A DNA stretch of 19,936 nucleotides, taken from KBS-96 sp049585195. GTDB taxonomy: Bacteria > Acidobacteriota > Terriglobia > Bryobacterales > Bryobacteraceae. The DNA lies in the NCBI GenBank assembly GCA_049585195.1, contig JBAUZG010000363.1, positions 1 to 19,936 of the forward strand. The letters run 5' to 3'. The position numbers and the translations under genes were made by a program. Shown piece by piece: positions 1 through 8,060 of this stretch. Below the pieces are notes generated by a model. It saw only the letters and a list, made by a program, of their open reading frames with translations, did no database searches and had not been told where the DNA came from. Each line of letters opens with the position of its first letter. Within the stretch, counting starts at the first letter, position 1.

Positions 1-99
1 ACTCCCTCGCGGTCGTGGCTCGGAAACGAAGCTTGTGGATTCAACTGTTTGGCCGAGCCGCGCACGCAAGTAAGCGATCCGGTGACGAAGTTCGGCTAG
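1..99 (-). repeat. REP-like palindromic element, copy A (cut by the window edge)
   Basis: Read on the minus strand from base 99, this matches 14341-14439 at 95 of 99 positions by hand count. It is an imperfect palindrome. One arm (about 1-23) contains GGCTCGG, the other (about 55-80) contains CCGAGCC, and the arms pair at roughly three quarters of positions around an AT-richer loop. The terminus on the minus strand is CTAGCCGAA, and its TAG is the stop codon of the cytochrome gene. The other terminus lies outside the window. The architecture fits a REP/BIME-type element mobilised by RAYT transposases, and a RAYT gene lies about 1 kb away. Confidence 0.8.
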
Positions 100-1055
100 C
101 GCGCCGCCCGAATGTAGTGGTCCGTAAACGTCAGCGCGGGATGCAGTTGCACCTTCGGCATGTGACAGCTGATGCAGTCGCCGCTCTTTCGTGCATCGGC
201 ATGAATGATTGAGGGATCGTGGCACGATTTGCATTTCGCGTTGTAATAGCCGTTGTCGTTCCGGCGCGCATCCTCATGAGCCGCGTGGCAGGTGGTGCAG
301 GCGAGCCGGCCGCTCGAAAAACAACGGCTCTTCATTAGCCGTAGTGGTTGGAAACGGATGTTCTCCGGTTCGTTGTCGCCCACCGGCGGCTTTACGCGGT
401 GGCACACGCCGCAGAATTGGACCTGCGCGGCCGCCGAAAGCTTGCCGGGATTGAACGGCATTCCATGCCCCTGCGCGTGTTGTTCCGCTCCCGCGTGGCA
501 GCGCTCGCACTGGATACCGGGCACAAGAGGCTCGAAATTTTCGCCGATCCGCGTGGCGTGGCACGCAAGGCACGATTGAAGATCGTGCGGCTTCTGCTTC
601 AATCCAAGCGCCGCTTCCGCATTCGGCGAAGCGCCGGCGTTTTGTCCGATTGTGACGCCGTATTGATGGAGCTGAGGGAAGTAGCTGACGCGCGATTCCC
701 TCACCGTGTTACCGCTGCGTACCAGCGGAGTTTGCCCCTGAGCGCCAGCGCCGAGCACCCATTCAATCAGTCCTTCGCTGGTATCCAGCCCACGAAACGC
801 GGTGACCAGCAGGCCGTTGCCGGATCGCGTGTACGTGAACAGGTATCCTCCATCTGATTCGTGCAGGGGCTGATTGGGAAGATTTTCGGAAAATGCGCTG
901 CCGAGCGCCGGAATCATGGCATGCGCCATATGCGTGTGGGAATGAGCCTCTGTTTCTCGCGGATGGCAGGTTGCGCAGGTTGGAGCCGCGCTTGAAACCG
1001 TTGCAAAGACCAGAATGAACACGCTCAAGGTGGAGCGGCCTTTCGAGGCTGCCAT
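96..1055 (-). CDS. Secreted multihaem cytochrome c, seven CXXCH motifs
   Basis: Predicted 319-aa periplasmic electron-transfer protein. Residues 1-24 form a short signal peptide with a hydrophobic core (LSVFILVFATV) ending in SSAA. Seven haem c sites are visible: CATCH 27-31, CLACH 162-166, CERCH 183-187, CGVCH 215-219, CTTCH 253-257, CKSCH 275-279 and CISCH 294-298. A His-rich run (HSHTHMAHAM, 38-47) may supply distal ligands. Residues 48-155 lack haem motifs and may form a separate lobe. The reading frame stays open upstream to 1406, but that part overlaps the divergent transposase and precedes the signal peptide, so the ATG at 1055 is chosen. It resembles cytochrome c554/c7-type and other tetra- to octahaem proteins; redox partner and substrate are unknown. 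The gene ends inside palindromic repeat copy A, which supplies its TAG stop. Confidence 0.85.
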   Translation of the reverse strand: MAASKGRSTLSVFILVFATVSSAAPTCATCHPRETEAHSHTHMAHAMIPALGSAFSENLPNQPLHESDGGYLFTYTRSGNGLLVTAFRGLDTSEGLIEWVLGAGAQGQTPLVRSGNTVRESRVSYFPQLHQYGVTIGQNAGASPNAEAALGLKQKPHDLQSCLACHATRIGENFEPLVPGIQCERCHAGAEQHAQGHGMPFNPGKLSAAAQVQFCGVCHRVKPPVGDNEPENIRFQPLRLMKSRCFSSGRLACTTCHAAHEDARRNDNGYYNAKCKSCHDPSIIHADARKSGDCISCHMPKVQLHPALTFTDHYIRAAR

Positions 1056-1112
1056 GACGGCTTTCCAGCCGGCATACGGAGACTTTCGTCTAGCAGGAAC
1101 CTCCGTTTTCGT

Positions 1113-1677
1113 ATGAGTTTCTCTCGCCGCCGTTTGCCACACTGGCAACCCGACGGCCGTCCCCTCTTTCTTACTTGGCATCCGCACGGAAGCTTGCCCA
1201 GAAATCGCTTTCCCCCGTCTCACTCCGTCTCCGCTGGCAAGGCGTTCGTCTGGATGGATCGCTATCTCGATGAGACCCGGTTGGGACCCACATGGTTGCA
1301 ACGGGAGGAGATTGCTTATCTTGTAATGCGCTCCATCCAACACGCTGAGGACCCGTTGCAGTTCTACCACCTGCTTGCCTGCGTCATCATGAGCAATCAC
1401 GTTCACCTTCTCGTTTCCCCTCGCGTGCCGCCCAGCTCGCTTCCTGCAGTCAGTGAAAGGCTACACCGCACGCGAGGCGAACCGTGTCTTGCGCCGCACG
1501 GGAGAACCCTTCTGGCAATGCGAATCTTACGATCGCTGGATTAGAAATCAGCAGGAATTGGAAAGAGTATGGAAGTATATCGAACACAATCCGGTCCGTG
1601 CGGGTCTCGTCGTCAATCCGGAAGAATATCGCTGGTCGAGTGCGTACGCCGGCACGGATGCGGGCGTTGCAGGCTGA
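1113..1677 (+). pseudogene. REP-associated tyrosine transposase (RAYT, Transposase_17/Y1 family), frameshifted
   Basis: RAYTs are single-strand Y1 transposases related to IS200/IS605 TnpA that act on REP palindromes. The first frame (1113 to about 1430) has the typical start RRRLPHWQPDGRPLFLTW and the HUH-type motif VIMSNHVHLLVSPRVPP. The family then continues in the +1 frame from about 1430 to 1677: RFLQSVKGYTAREANRVL holds the candidate catalytic Tyr, followed by GEPFWQCESYDRWIRN, EHNPVRAGLV and YRWSSAY. One extra base near 1425-1435 explains the shift. Joined, the two parts give about 188 aa, full family length with intact motifs, so the lesion is recent or a sequencing error. The 57-nt gap to the cytochrome gene is divergent; the gene ends 20 bases before the convergent TPR gene. 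Confidence 0.85.
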
Positions 1678-1685
1678 AAGCCCGC
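1660..1685. terminator. Hairpin between convergent genes, weak terminator candidate
   Basis: GCGGGC at 1660-1665 pairs with GCCCGC at 1680-1685 over a 14-nt loop, at the junction of the RAYT gene and the convergent TPR gene. There is no U-tract directly after it on either strand; a T5 run at 1706-1710 is 20 bases further on. It may limit read-through in both directions, but this is weak. Confidence 0.3.
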
Positions 1686-1696
1686 TCCACCCGAGT

Positions 1697-2566
1697 TCAC
1701 TGCGGTTTTTCTAGCAAGGGCGGCGGCGTTTTCAGGTGCTCTAGCAGCGCTTTTCCTTCTTCTGTCTTCCCTTCCGCCACAAGCGTCTGGCCCAGCAAAT
1801 ATTTACCCGAGGTGTTATTCGGGTCGATGGACAGTCCGCGCCGCAGGATGCCTTCGGCGTTCTCGAAGTTCCGCTGCTTGAAATAACACTTGCCGAGCAA
1901 TATATAAGGTCCGCTGTACTCGGGGTTGAGCCACACAGCTCGCTGCAAGTCTGGTATTGCCTCGTCGAGTTGCTCCCGCCTTGCATACGCGTCGCCCAAC
2001 CGGTACCAGGCCATTGCGAAACTCGGGTTTACCGCCAATTCCTGCTTGAGATCGGCTTCGGCCTCATCGAATCGTCCCCGGTAGATCGCCACAACCCCAA
2101 GCAGATAGCGCGCCTCAGGCAGTTTGGGGTTCAGGGCCAAGGCTCTGTTAATCTCCGCCAGAGCCTGCGGCTCATATTCCTGCTTCAACATCATTTGGCC
2201 CGCGAGGAGGTGGGCGGAAGCCGTGGAGGGCGCCAGCCCGAACAGCCGCGCAAACGCTGCTTCCGACCGGTCGGGTTGCCCAGCTTGCAAATACGCATAG
2301 CCCAGCATGTAATTGGCTTCGTTGATCGCGGGAAGCTTTTCGAGCCAGGGTATGGCCTTGGGTGCCTGCGACAGCATGTAATAGCTTTGGCCGATCATCA
2401 GGACCGATTCGCGGTATTCGGGCGTCGCCGCATCCTCCGTCTTCACCGCTTCTTCAAGCGTGGCGATGGCATCGGCATACTTTTTCTGCCTGTAAAGCTC
2501 CACTCCATGCTGATGCAGCGCCGTCGCGCCGCTCAGGGCAAACCAAAGCGCAATCAGGTGAAGCAT
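1697..2566 (-). CDS. TPR-repeat protein, probably periplasmic
   Basis: 289 aa. An N-terminal hydrophobic segment (LHLIALWFALSGATA, residues 2-16) looks like a short signal peptide. The rest is about eight tetratricopeptide repeats, recognisable by the pattern LG..Y...G....A...L..AL.L.P (for example PEARYLLGVVAIYRGRFDEA and AMAWYRLGDAYARREQLDEA). TPR proteins are protein-interaction scaffolds and no catalytic domain is present. The gene is divergent from the first TonB-dependent receptor, and the same TPR/receptor pairing recurs at 8061-13078, which suggests a functional link. No Shine-Dalgarno sequence precedes the ATG. A TATACT hexamer sits at 2573-2578 (minus strand), close enough that transcription could begin near the ATG (leaderless), but no good -35 was found. 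The exact partner is unknown. Confidence 0.85.
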   Translation of the reverse strand: MLHLIALWFALSGATALHQHGVELYRQKKYADAIATLEEAVKTEDAATPEYRESVLMIGQSYYMLSQAPKAIPWLEKLPAINEANYMLGYAYLQAGQPDRSEAAFARLFGLAPSTASAHLLAGQMMLKQEYEPQALAEINRALALNPKLPEARYLLGVVAIYRGRFDEAEADLKQELAVNPSFAMAWYRLGDAYARREQLDEAIPDLQRAVWLNPEYSGPYILLGKCYFKQRNFENAEGILRRGLSIDPNNTSGKYLLGQTLVAEGKTEEGKALLEHLKTPPPLLEKPQ

Positions 2567-2658
2567 ATCGAAAGTATATTGATGCGCTTACGAGCGTGCC
2601 GCCTGCGCCAACGTGTGCAAAATTCAAAAATTCCTGGTTCCGTTTGGCTCTAAATGAA

Positions 2659-2754
2659 TTACACTACTCCAAGGTGTAAGTGGGGTTTTCATCCCGGGGG
2701 GGAGAAAACAAACATTCGAGCCTTAGCTGATTCTTAACTTCCAAGGAGAAGGTT
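2659..2754 (+). promoter_or_regulatory. Conserved leader of the first TonB-dependent receptor: palindrome plus 28-nt block with RBS
   Basis: A perfect inverted repeat TTACAC-N9-GTGTAA lies at 2659-2679 and overlaps a TACACT hexamer that could be a -10 box. A GGTTTT/GGGGGG-containing segment follows. A 28-nt block at 2726-2753 contains the Shine-Dalgarno AAGGAG (2743-2748), six bases before the ATG. All three parts recur in the same order before the paralogous receptor (9519-9610), and the 28-nt block is identical in both. This may be an operator or a structured 5' UTR element; the mechanism is not known. Confidence 0.6.
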
Positions 2755-5700
2755 ATGATTCGCTTATGCAGGGGACTATCGGGTTGCGTTCTGGTTGCGG
2801 TGGGCATGATATTGCTTTCCGGCGCCGGCGCATACGCGCAGCAAGTTTTCGGCAGTATCTACGGCACAGTCACGGACCCAACGGGTTCCGCCGTCAATAA
2901 CGCCAAAGTCACCATTCAAGACGTCGGTAAGGGTACAAGCTTCGAAGTAAATACGAACGAGTCCGGCAACTACACAAAAGGCCAGCTCATTCCCGGTACC
3001 TACAAAGTCACAATCGAGGCGCCTGGATTTCAGAAAGTCGTTTCCAACGACATCATAGTGGTAGTCGACCAGTCGGCACGTTACGATGCGTCGCTGCAGG
3101 TGGGCCAAGCCACGCAGGAGGTTGAAGTAACCGCGGCGGCGCCGTTGCTCCAGACCGACCGTGCCGACGTGGCACAGACGTTCACAGCGCAACAGATCAA
3201 TGCGCTTCCTAGCATTGGCCGCAATTTGCAGCAGTTTGAGTTGCTGAATCCGGGAACTATCAAGCAGGGTTGGGCCCATGCCGCGGATGAGAACCCCCAG
3301 GGCAGCGTACAGATCCAGGTGAACGGGCAGCCCTTCTATGCGACCGGTTACTACCTGGACGGCACCGTGAACCAAGATCCGATTTTGGGGATCATCGTCG
3401 TTAATCCCACTTTCGACTCCGTAAACGAAGTCAAGCAGGCGGGCCAGGACTACGACTCCGAGTTTGATACGTTCAGCGCGGGTCTGTTGACTTACTCGAC
3501 GAAATCGGGCTCGAACGATTTCCATGGCGATGCGTTCGAATTCCTTTATGTCAATACGCCAGGCTTCCAAGACTTTGGCCGCAACCCGTTCACCGAGAAC
3601 ACGCCCATCGGCCCCGGGGCTTACTCGCCGACGACGCACCAAAATCAGTTTGGTGGATCGATAGGTGGCCGTCTCATCAAAGACAAGCTGTTCTTCTTCG
3701 GCGATGCTCAGCTGACGCGAAACATCAAGGGCGGCTCGGTCCTAACGACGGTCCCCACTGCACAGGATCGAACTGGCAATTTAAGTGACTGGCTGGCCCT
3801 TGGCTCTCAGTATCAGATTTACGATCCGGCAACCGGAAATACGACCACCGGAGTTGGACGCACTCCTTTCGCCGGCAATATCATCCCGACGTCCCGTCTT
3901 AGCCCGCAAGCGCAGAACCTCACAAACTATTGGCCCTTGCCCAACACGGCAGGGACCGTGGTGAATGGCTTGGTTGCGCCATACAACAATTACACAACCA
4001 GCGGCGCACTCACCAATAACGGAAATGTTTGGGACACTCGCTGGGACTACTACCAAAATGAGAAAAACACTTTCTTCGGACGTTATAGCTATGCTGCATT
4101 CGATTTGAGTGCGCCTGGAGCGTTTGGGTTGCTAGCCGGCGGTCCGAACTTTAGTAATGCAAACTACGCTGGCAGTTCCAGCACCCTCAACCAAAGCGTC
4201 GCCGCCGGCTGGACGCATACCTTCGGTCCGACCTTAATTAATGAATTCCGCTTCGGCTTCCTGCACTATCACGTTACGGACGTTCCGAACGGAGTCGGCA
4301 CCACTCCTGCCGCCGATGCGGGCATTCCCGGCACTAACCTCGCCGATAAGTACTACACATCCGGCATGCCGGCTTTCGAAATAGACAACCCGGTCGGCAA
4401 TACCCAATATCTCGGTTATGGCTTGAATATTAATCAATGCAACTGCCCTCTTGACGAGAATGAGCGCCAGTACCAGTTCGTTGACAACATCACCAAGGTG
4501 CATGGCAACCACAGCTTCAAATTTGGAACCGACGTTCGATATGCACTCAATCTCCGCGTTCCGAGCGACAGCCATCGTGCCGGACAGTTCTACTTCAATG
4601 ACAGTATGACGGCGTTAGGGAACGGATCAGGGTCTTACAGTGACGGCATCGGATTCGCAACTTTCCTGCTAGGCGACGCCACCAGCTTTAGCCGTTATGT
4701 CAGTTCGAGCACGAACGCGCAGGAACGTCAGAAGCGAATATTCTGGTATGGGCAGGACGAGTGGAGGCCTAATGCTAAGCTCACCGTCACTTATGGCCTT
4801 CGCTGGGAATGGGTCTTCCCGGAGACCGTCAACGGGCCGGCAAACGGTGCTGAGTATAACCTCGACACCGGGTTGCTGGATGTTTTCGGCCAAGGGTATA
4901 TCGGCGGTCACGGCTACCAGTCGATGAACTGGAAGAATTTTGCTCCGCGGCTTGGGATCGCCTACCAAGTCACTCCTAAGACCGTTATCCGGACGGGCTA
5001 TGGATGGTCTTACAGCCTTGGCACGTTTGGCTCGATTTTCGGCCATAATGTCACGCAGAACCCCCCGGTCCTTGCGAACCAATCTTTATCCCAACAGGGG
5101 ACCTGCGGCAACAACTTCTGCGATGTGTTTAACCTCGCTCAAGGGCCGCCCGCGCCTCCGACTTTCAGCGTGAGCCCGGAGGGCACTTTGCCATGTCCTT
5201 CGGGAATCGACTGCAAGACACGGCCGCTAACGATGACCATGCCGGTCGTCTACTCCTACAATTTCACGGTTCAGCACCAATTGAGCTCAAAGATTGCCTT
5301 CACAGCCGGATACGTAGGGAACTCCAGCCGGCACCAGCAAAACGGGGTCAATGGAATTACGTATGACGCCAATGCTATTTTCTTCGAGCCAGGTTTTACC
5401 GGTAACCAAAACACGCTCAGACCGTTTGATGGCTTGTACGGTCCCCGTTACAACTATGGGAACACGTCGAGTATCGATAACTACGCCAATTCCGCAAACG
5501 CCCGGTACGATTCCTTCCAAGGCACGTGGACGATTCGGGCCATGGCTGGCTTAACGCTGCAGGGAAACTACACATATCAGCTCGGGCAAGGAGATGGTTG
5601 CGGATGTGCCGCCGGCGCGCCAGACTCCTCATACACATTCCTGTATGACCGATCGCTTGGTTACACCGACAACGGCGATTTCCCGCGACAGCAGTGGACA

Positions 5701-6249
5701 TTTGCCGGCAACTACGACATTCCGTTCGGAAAAGGCCGCAAATATGGTGCGAACTCCAACCGGTTTGTCGATGGAGTACTGGGCGGCTGGAATCTCAGCA
5801 GCATCTTCACTTACTACAGTGGGCGTCCTTTCTACCCGACGCTTAATTCTTATCCCGGCCAACCCTATACGGGGCCAAACAATATTCCGGATAAGGGTAC
5901 AGGAAGCCCATATGCGCCTAATAAGAACCGGAATCAATGGATCCTTCCGATATCGAGCGGCGCGTACACTCTGCCGGCGCCTAACACGTTCGGAAACTAT
6001 CCGATCTACCAGTTGTTTGGGCCGCAATTCGTGAATGTGGATGCTTCGATCATGAAGCAGTTCACCATCACGGAGCGCTTCAAGTTCACGCTGCGTATGG
6101 ATACAACGAATACGTTGAATCATGCGAACCTGGATCTTCCAAACAATAATGTCCAGAGCGCGAGCGTAGGCCAAATTACCAATATTGCCTTTAACGGCAA
6201 TGGCGCCTCGATGCGCAGGGTACAGTTCTCGGGCGTACTCAACTGGTAG
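2755..6249 (+). CDS. Oar-like TonB-dependent receptor with N-terminal carboxypeptidase-regulatory domain
   Basis: 1164 aa outer-membrane beta-barrel protein. Signal peptide 1-28 (cleavage after AYA). A carboxypeptidase-regulatory-like (Ig-type) domain lies at about 30-112 (GTVTDPTGSAVNNAKVTI ... GTYKVTIEAPGFQKV). A plug follows at about 115-235 (QTDRADVAQTFTAQQINALP, then GYYLDGTVNQDP), then the barrel to the C-terminus, which ends in the aromatic strand QFSGVLNW. Size and order match the large Acidobacteriota Oar-like family; no clear TonB box was found. The start is fixed by AAGGAG six bases upstream and by the signal peptide. It is a close paralogue of the 9611-13078 receptor but has distinct outer loops, including the Cys pair in GDGCGCAAG. 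It is probably transcribed alone, with a strong terminator at 6278-6308. The ligand is unknown; carbohydrate or polymer uptake is an inference. Confidence 0.9.
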   Translation: MIRLCRGLSGCVLVAVGMILLSGAGAYAQQVFGSIYGTVTDPTGSAVNNAKVTIQDVGKGTSFEVNTNESGNYTKGQLIPGTYKVTIEAPGFQKVVSNDIIVVVDQSARYDASLQVGQATQEVEVTAAAPLLQTDRADVAQTFTAQQINALPSIGRNLQQFELLNPGTIKQGWAHAADENPQGSVQIQVNGQPFYATGYYLDGTVNQDPILGIIVVNPTFDSVNEVKQAGQDYDSEFDTFSAGLLTYSTKSGSNDFHGDAFEFLYVNTPGFQDFGRNPFTENTPIGPGAYSPTTHQNQFGGSIGGRLIKDKLFFFGDAQLTRNIKGGSVLTTVPTAQDRTGNLSDWLALGSQYQIYDPATGNTTTGVGRTPFAGNIIPTSRLSPQAQNLTNYWPLPNTAGTVVNGLVAPYNNYTTSGALTNNGNVWDTRWDYYQNEKNTFFGRYSYAAFDLSAPGAFGLLAGGPNFSNANYAGSSSTLNQSVAAGWTHTFGPTLINEFRFGFLHYHVTDVPNGVGTTPAADAGIPGTNLADKYYTSGMPAFEIDNPVGNTQYLGYGLNINQCNCPLDENERQYQFVDNITKVHGNHSFKFGTDVRYALNLRVPSDSHRAGQFYFNDSMTALGNGSGSYSDGIGFATFLLGDATSFSRYVSSSTNAQERQKRIFWYGQDEWRPNAKLTVTYGLRWEWVFPETVNGPANGAEYNLDTGLLDVFGQGYIGGHGYQSMNWKNFAPRLGIAYQVTPKTVIRTGYGWSYSLGTFGSIFGHNVTQNPPVLANQSLSQQGTCGNNFCDVFNLAQGPPAPPTFSVSPEGTLPCPSGIDCKTRPLTMTMPVVYSYNFTVQHQLSSKIAFTAGYVGNSSRHQQNGVNGITYDANAIFFEPGFTGNQNTLRPFDGLYGPRYNYGNTSSIDNYANSANARYDSFQGTWTIRAMAGLTLQGNYTYQLGQGDGCGCAAGAPDSSYTFLYDRSLGYTDNGDFPRQQWTFAGNYDIPFGKGRKYGANSNRFVDGVLGGWNLSSIFTYYSGRPFYPTLNSYPGQPYTGPNNIPDKGTGSPYAPNKNRNQWILPISSGAYTLPAPNTFGNYPIYQLFGPQFVNVDASIMKQFTITERFKFTLRMDTTNTLNHANLDLPNNNVQSASVGQITNIAFNGNGASMRRVQFSGVLNW

Positions 6250-6277
6250 CTCAACTCTAGACAAAGACCGTAGAACG

Positions 6278-6308
6278 AAGGCCGGGAGCGAAAGCCCTCG
6301 GCCTTTTC
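6278..6308 (+). terminator. Rho-independent terminator of the first TonB-dependent receptor
   Basis: AAGGCCG (6278-6284) pairs with CGGCCTT (6299-6305). The stem continues through a G-U pair and one A-C mismatch to a GAAA tetraloop at 6290-6293. It is followed by TTCGTTT. It lies 29 bases after the receptor stop and before the end of the convergent FG-GAP gene. Confidence 0.75.
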
Positions 6309-6343
6309 GTTTCCAACGCACCGGGGACAGCACGCGGAGACGA

Positions 6344-8059
6344 TCAAGTGTGTCTGCCAAAATGACCTTCCTTTATGGTCAACACCTGGTTGGCTTTCAC
6401 GCGTGGAATTTTGTCGATTTGGCCGCTGGGCCAGTGGACTTCGATATCGGCAGTTTTGGCGGTGCCAAGGCCGAAGTGCACACGGAGGTCGCTTTGTGAG
6501 ATATAGCTCCCGCCACTGCGTACTTCGTCCATCTGCTGGTGTTCACCCTCGGGCTTGCAATAGATGCGAGCGCCAATACCGGAACGATTCGATTTGACAC
6601 CGACCGTTTTTACCTTTAGCCAGTTGTTCTTCAATGTGCTGTCACAGCGGAGGAGCTGAGGCACGTCGTTGACGCAGTTTACGACTACGTCCAAATCGCC
6701 ATCGTTGTCGAAATCACCGATCGCGCAGCCGCGGCCGGGCACAGTTTCAAGGATGCCCGGTCCGGCATCGTTCGAAACATCCTGAAACTTGCCGTTGCCC
6801 AGGTTGTGATACAAGACTTTCCGTTCGCGGTAGCCGGACTCGTTTTCCTTTTCGCGCACCTCGGGATAAACATGGCCATTGCATGTCAGGATGTCGGGCC
6901 AGCCATCATTATCGAAGTCGATAAAGCATGCGCCCCAGCCGAGAAAACGGGTGTTCCGGCCCAGCCCGGCCTGATAGGTGACGTCTTCAAAATTGCCATT
7001 GCCCAGATTCCGGTACAGGCTCGAAGTGTCGCCGGCGAAATTCGTTTTGACTATATCCAACTTGCCCGTGCCGAAGGCATCGGCCGCCGAAACGCCCATG
7101 CCGGCCTGCGTTTTGCCGTCCGCTCCGAATGCTACGCCGGCTTCCAATGCTATGTCGGTGAACGTTCCGTCATGGTTATTCTTGAACAGCGCGGAGGGCG
7201 CGGAGTCGTCCGCGACGTAGATATCCGGCCAGCCATCGTCATCGAAATCGCCGACCAGAACGCCGAGTCCGTACGTTCCCTGCTTCTTCCAGATGCCCGC
7301 TTTTTCGGAGACATCGATGAAGGTGCCGTCGCCGTTGTTGTGGAAGAGAATGTCTTTGCCGCCTTGCAACCCGGGTGGGCCGCAGGCGACGATCAGCCCC
7401 TCATAGAGGCAGGGGCCGCTTTCCGGAAGAGGGGCGGTTTTCGGGTCGAAGTCGATGTAATTCGCGATGAACAGATCCAGATGTCCGTCGCGGTCATAGT
7501 CGAGGAACGCACAGCCGGTGTTCCAGCGCTTTAACCCCGTTGTTGTGCGGGTAGTGACGCCGGCTTTTTCGGCGACATCGGTAAACGTTCCGTTACCGTT
7601 GTTCCGCCAAAGCGCACAGTCGCCCCAGTAGGTGACAAACAGATCTTCGTGCCCGTCGTTGTTGTAGTCCCCCGCGCAGACTCCCTGTCCCCAGCCGGTT
7701 CGTGCAACGCCGGCTTTCAACGTGACGTCGGTGAATGTGCCGTCGCGATTGTTTTTATAGAGACGGGTGACGGGCTCCGAGCCCTTCGGGTAAGTGGCTT
7801 CGAAGCGGGTCCCGTTTACGAAGAAAATGTCCAGCCAGCCGTCATTGTCGTAATCGATAAACGCTACACCGCAGCCGGTGGTTTCGAGCAAAAACTTGTT
7901 CCTGTTCTCGTCTCCGAAAATGGTCTTGCAGTTCAGACCGGCCTCGCGGGCGACGTTGATGAACTGGACGCCGAGAGGCGTCGCGCCAAGCAACTGATCG
8001 AGCGAAAAAACGGGGACGGTGGCACACAACGATTTCACAAATTGTCTTCGAGAGAACAC
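6344..8059 (-). CDS. Tat-exported FG-GAP/VCBS repeat protein with C-terminal ASPIC/UnbV domain (CRTAC1-like)
   Basis: Predicted 571-aa secreted beta-propeller. The GTG at 8059 is preferred. It follows the upstream TPR stop (TAA 8061-8063) by one base and puts a textbook twin-arginine motif, SRRQFVK, at residues 3-9, followed by a hydrophobic stretch. An in-frame ATG at 8125 would add 22 residues and overlap the TPR gene; GTGs at 8071 and 8074 are also possible. At least six calcium-binding FG-GAP/VCBS repeats are visible (DYDNDGWLDIFF, DYNNDGHEDLFV, DYDRDGHLDLFI, DFDDDGWPDIYV, DFDNDGWPDILT, DFDNDGDLDVVV). The C-terminal roughly 85 residues match ASPIC/UnbV (SNRSGIGARIY ... VRSGGSYISQSDLRVHFGLG ... 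VHWPSG). The family is common next to TPR proteins and large receptors in Acidobacteriota; its molecular role is poorly defined. It is probably cotranscribed and translationally coupled with the TPR gene. Confidence 0.88.
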   Translation of the reverse strand: MFSRRQFVKSLCATVPVFSLDQLLGATPLGVQFINVAREAGLNCKTIFGDENRNKFLLETTGCGVAFIDYDNDGWLDIFFVNGTRFEATYPKGSEPVTRLYKNNRDGTFTDVTLKAGVARTGWGQGVCAGDYNNDGHEDLFVTYWGDCALWRNNGNGTFTDVAEKAGVTTRTTTGLKRWNTGCAFLDYDRDGHLDLFIANYIDFDPKTAPLPESGPCLYEGLIVACGPPGLQGGKDILFHNNGDGTFIDVSEKAGIWKKQGTYGLGVLVGDFDDDGWPDIYVADDSAPSALFKNNHDGTFTDIALEAGVAFGADGKTQAGMGVSAADAFGTGKLDIVKTNFAGDTSSLYRNLGNGNFEDVTYQAGLGRNTRFLGWGACFIDFDNDGWPDILTCNGHVYPEVREKENESGYRERKVLYHNLGNGKFQDVSNDAGPGILETVPGRGCAIGDFDNDGDLDVVVNCVNDVPQLLRCDSTLKNNWLKVKTVGVKSNRSGIGARIYCKPEGEHQQMDEVRSGGSYISQSDLRVHFGLGTAKTADIEVHWPSGQIDKIPRVKANQVLTIKEGHFGRHT

Positions 8060-8060
8060 G

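Noticed and set aside
1056..1406. N-terminal extension of the cytochrome reading frame
   Set aside because: It overlaps the divergent RAYT gene, precedes the signal peptide and lacks cytochrome features; the ATG at 1055 explains the protein fully.
2776..3642. Open frame of 288 codons on the minus strand inside the first receptor
   Set aside because: It is antisense to a confidently identified receptor domain, with no recognisable family and a low-complexity Arg/Val-rich product; a codon-bias shadow.
5629..6360. Open frame of 243 codons on the minus strand across the end of the first receptor
   Set aside because: It covers the receptor C-terminus and the clear Rho-independent terminator in antisense, and no domain is recognisable.
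6806..7534. Open frame of 242 codons on the plus strand inside the FG-GAP/ASPIC gene
   Set aside because: Its repetitive look mirrors the FG-GAP repeats on the other strand; it has no motif and no plausible start context.
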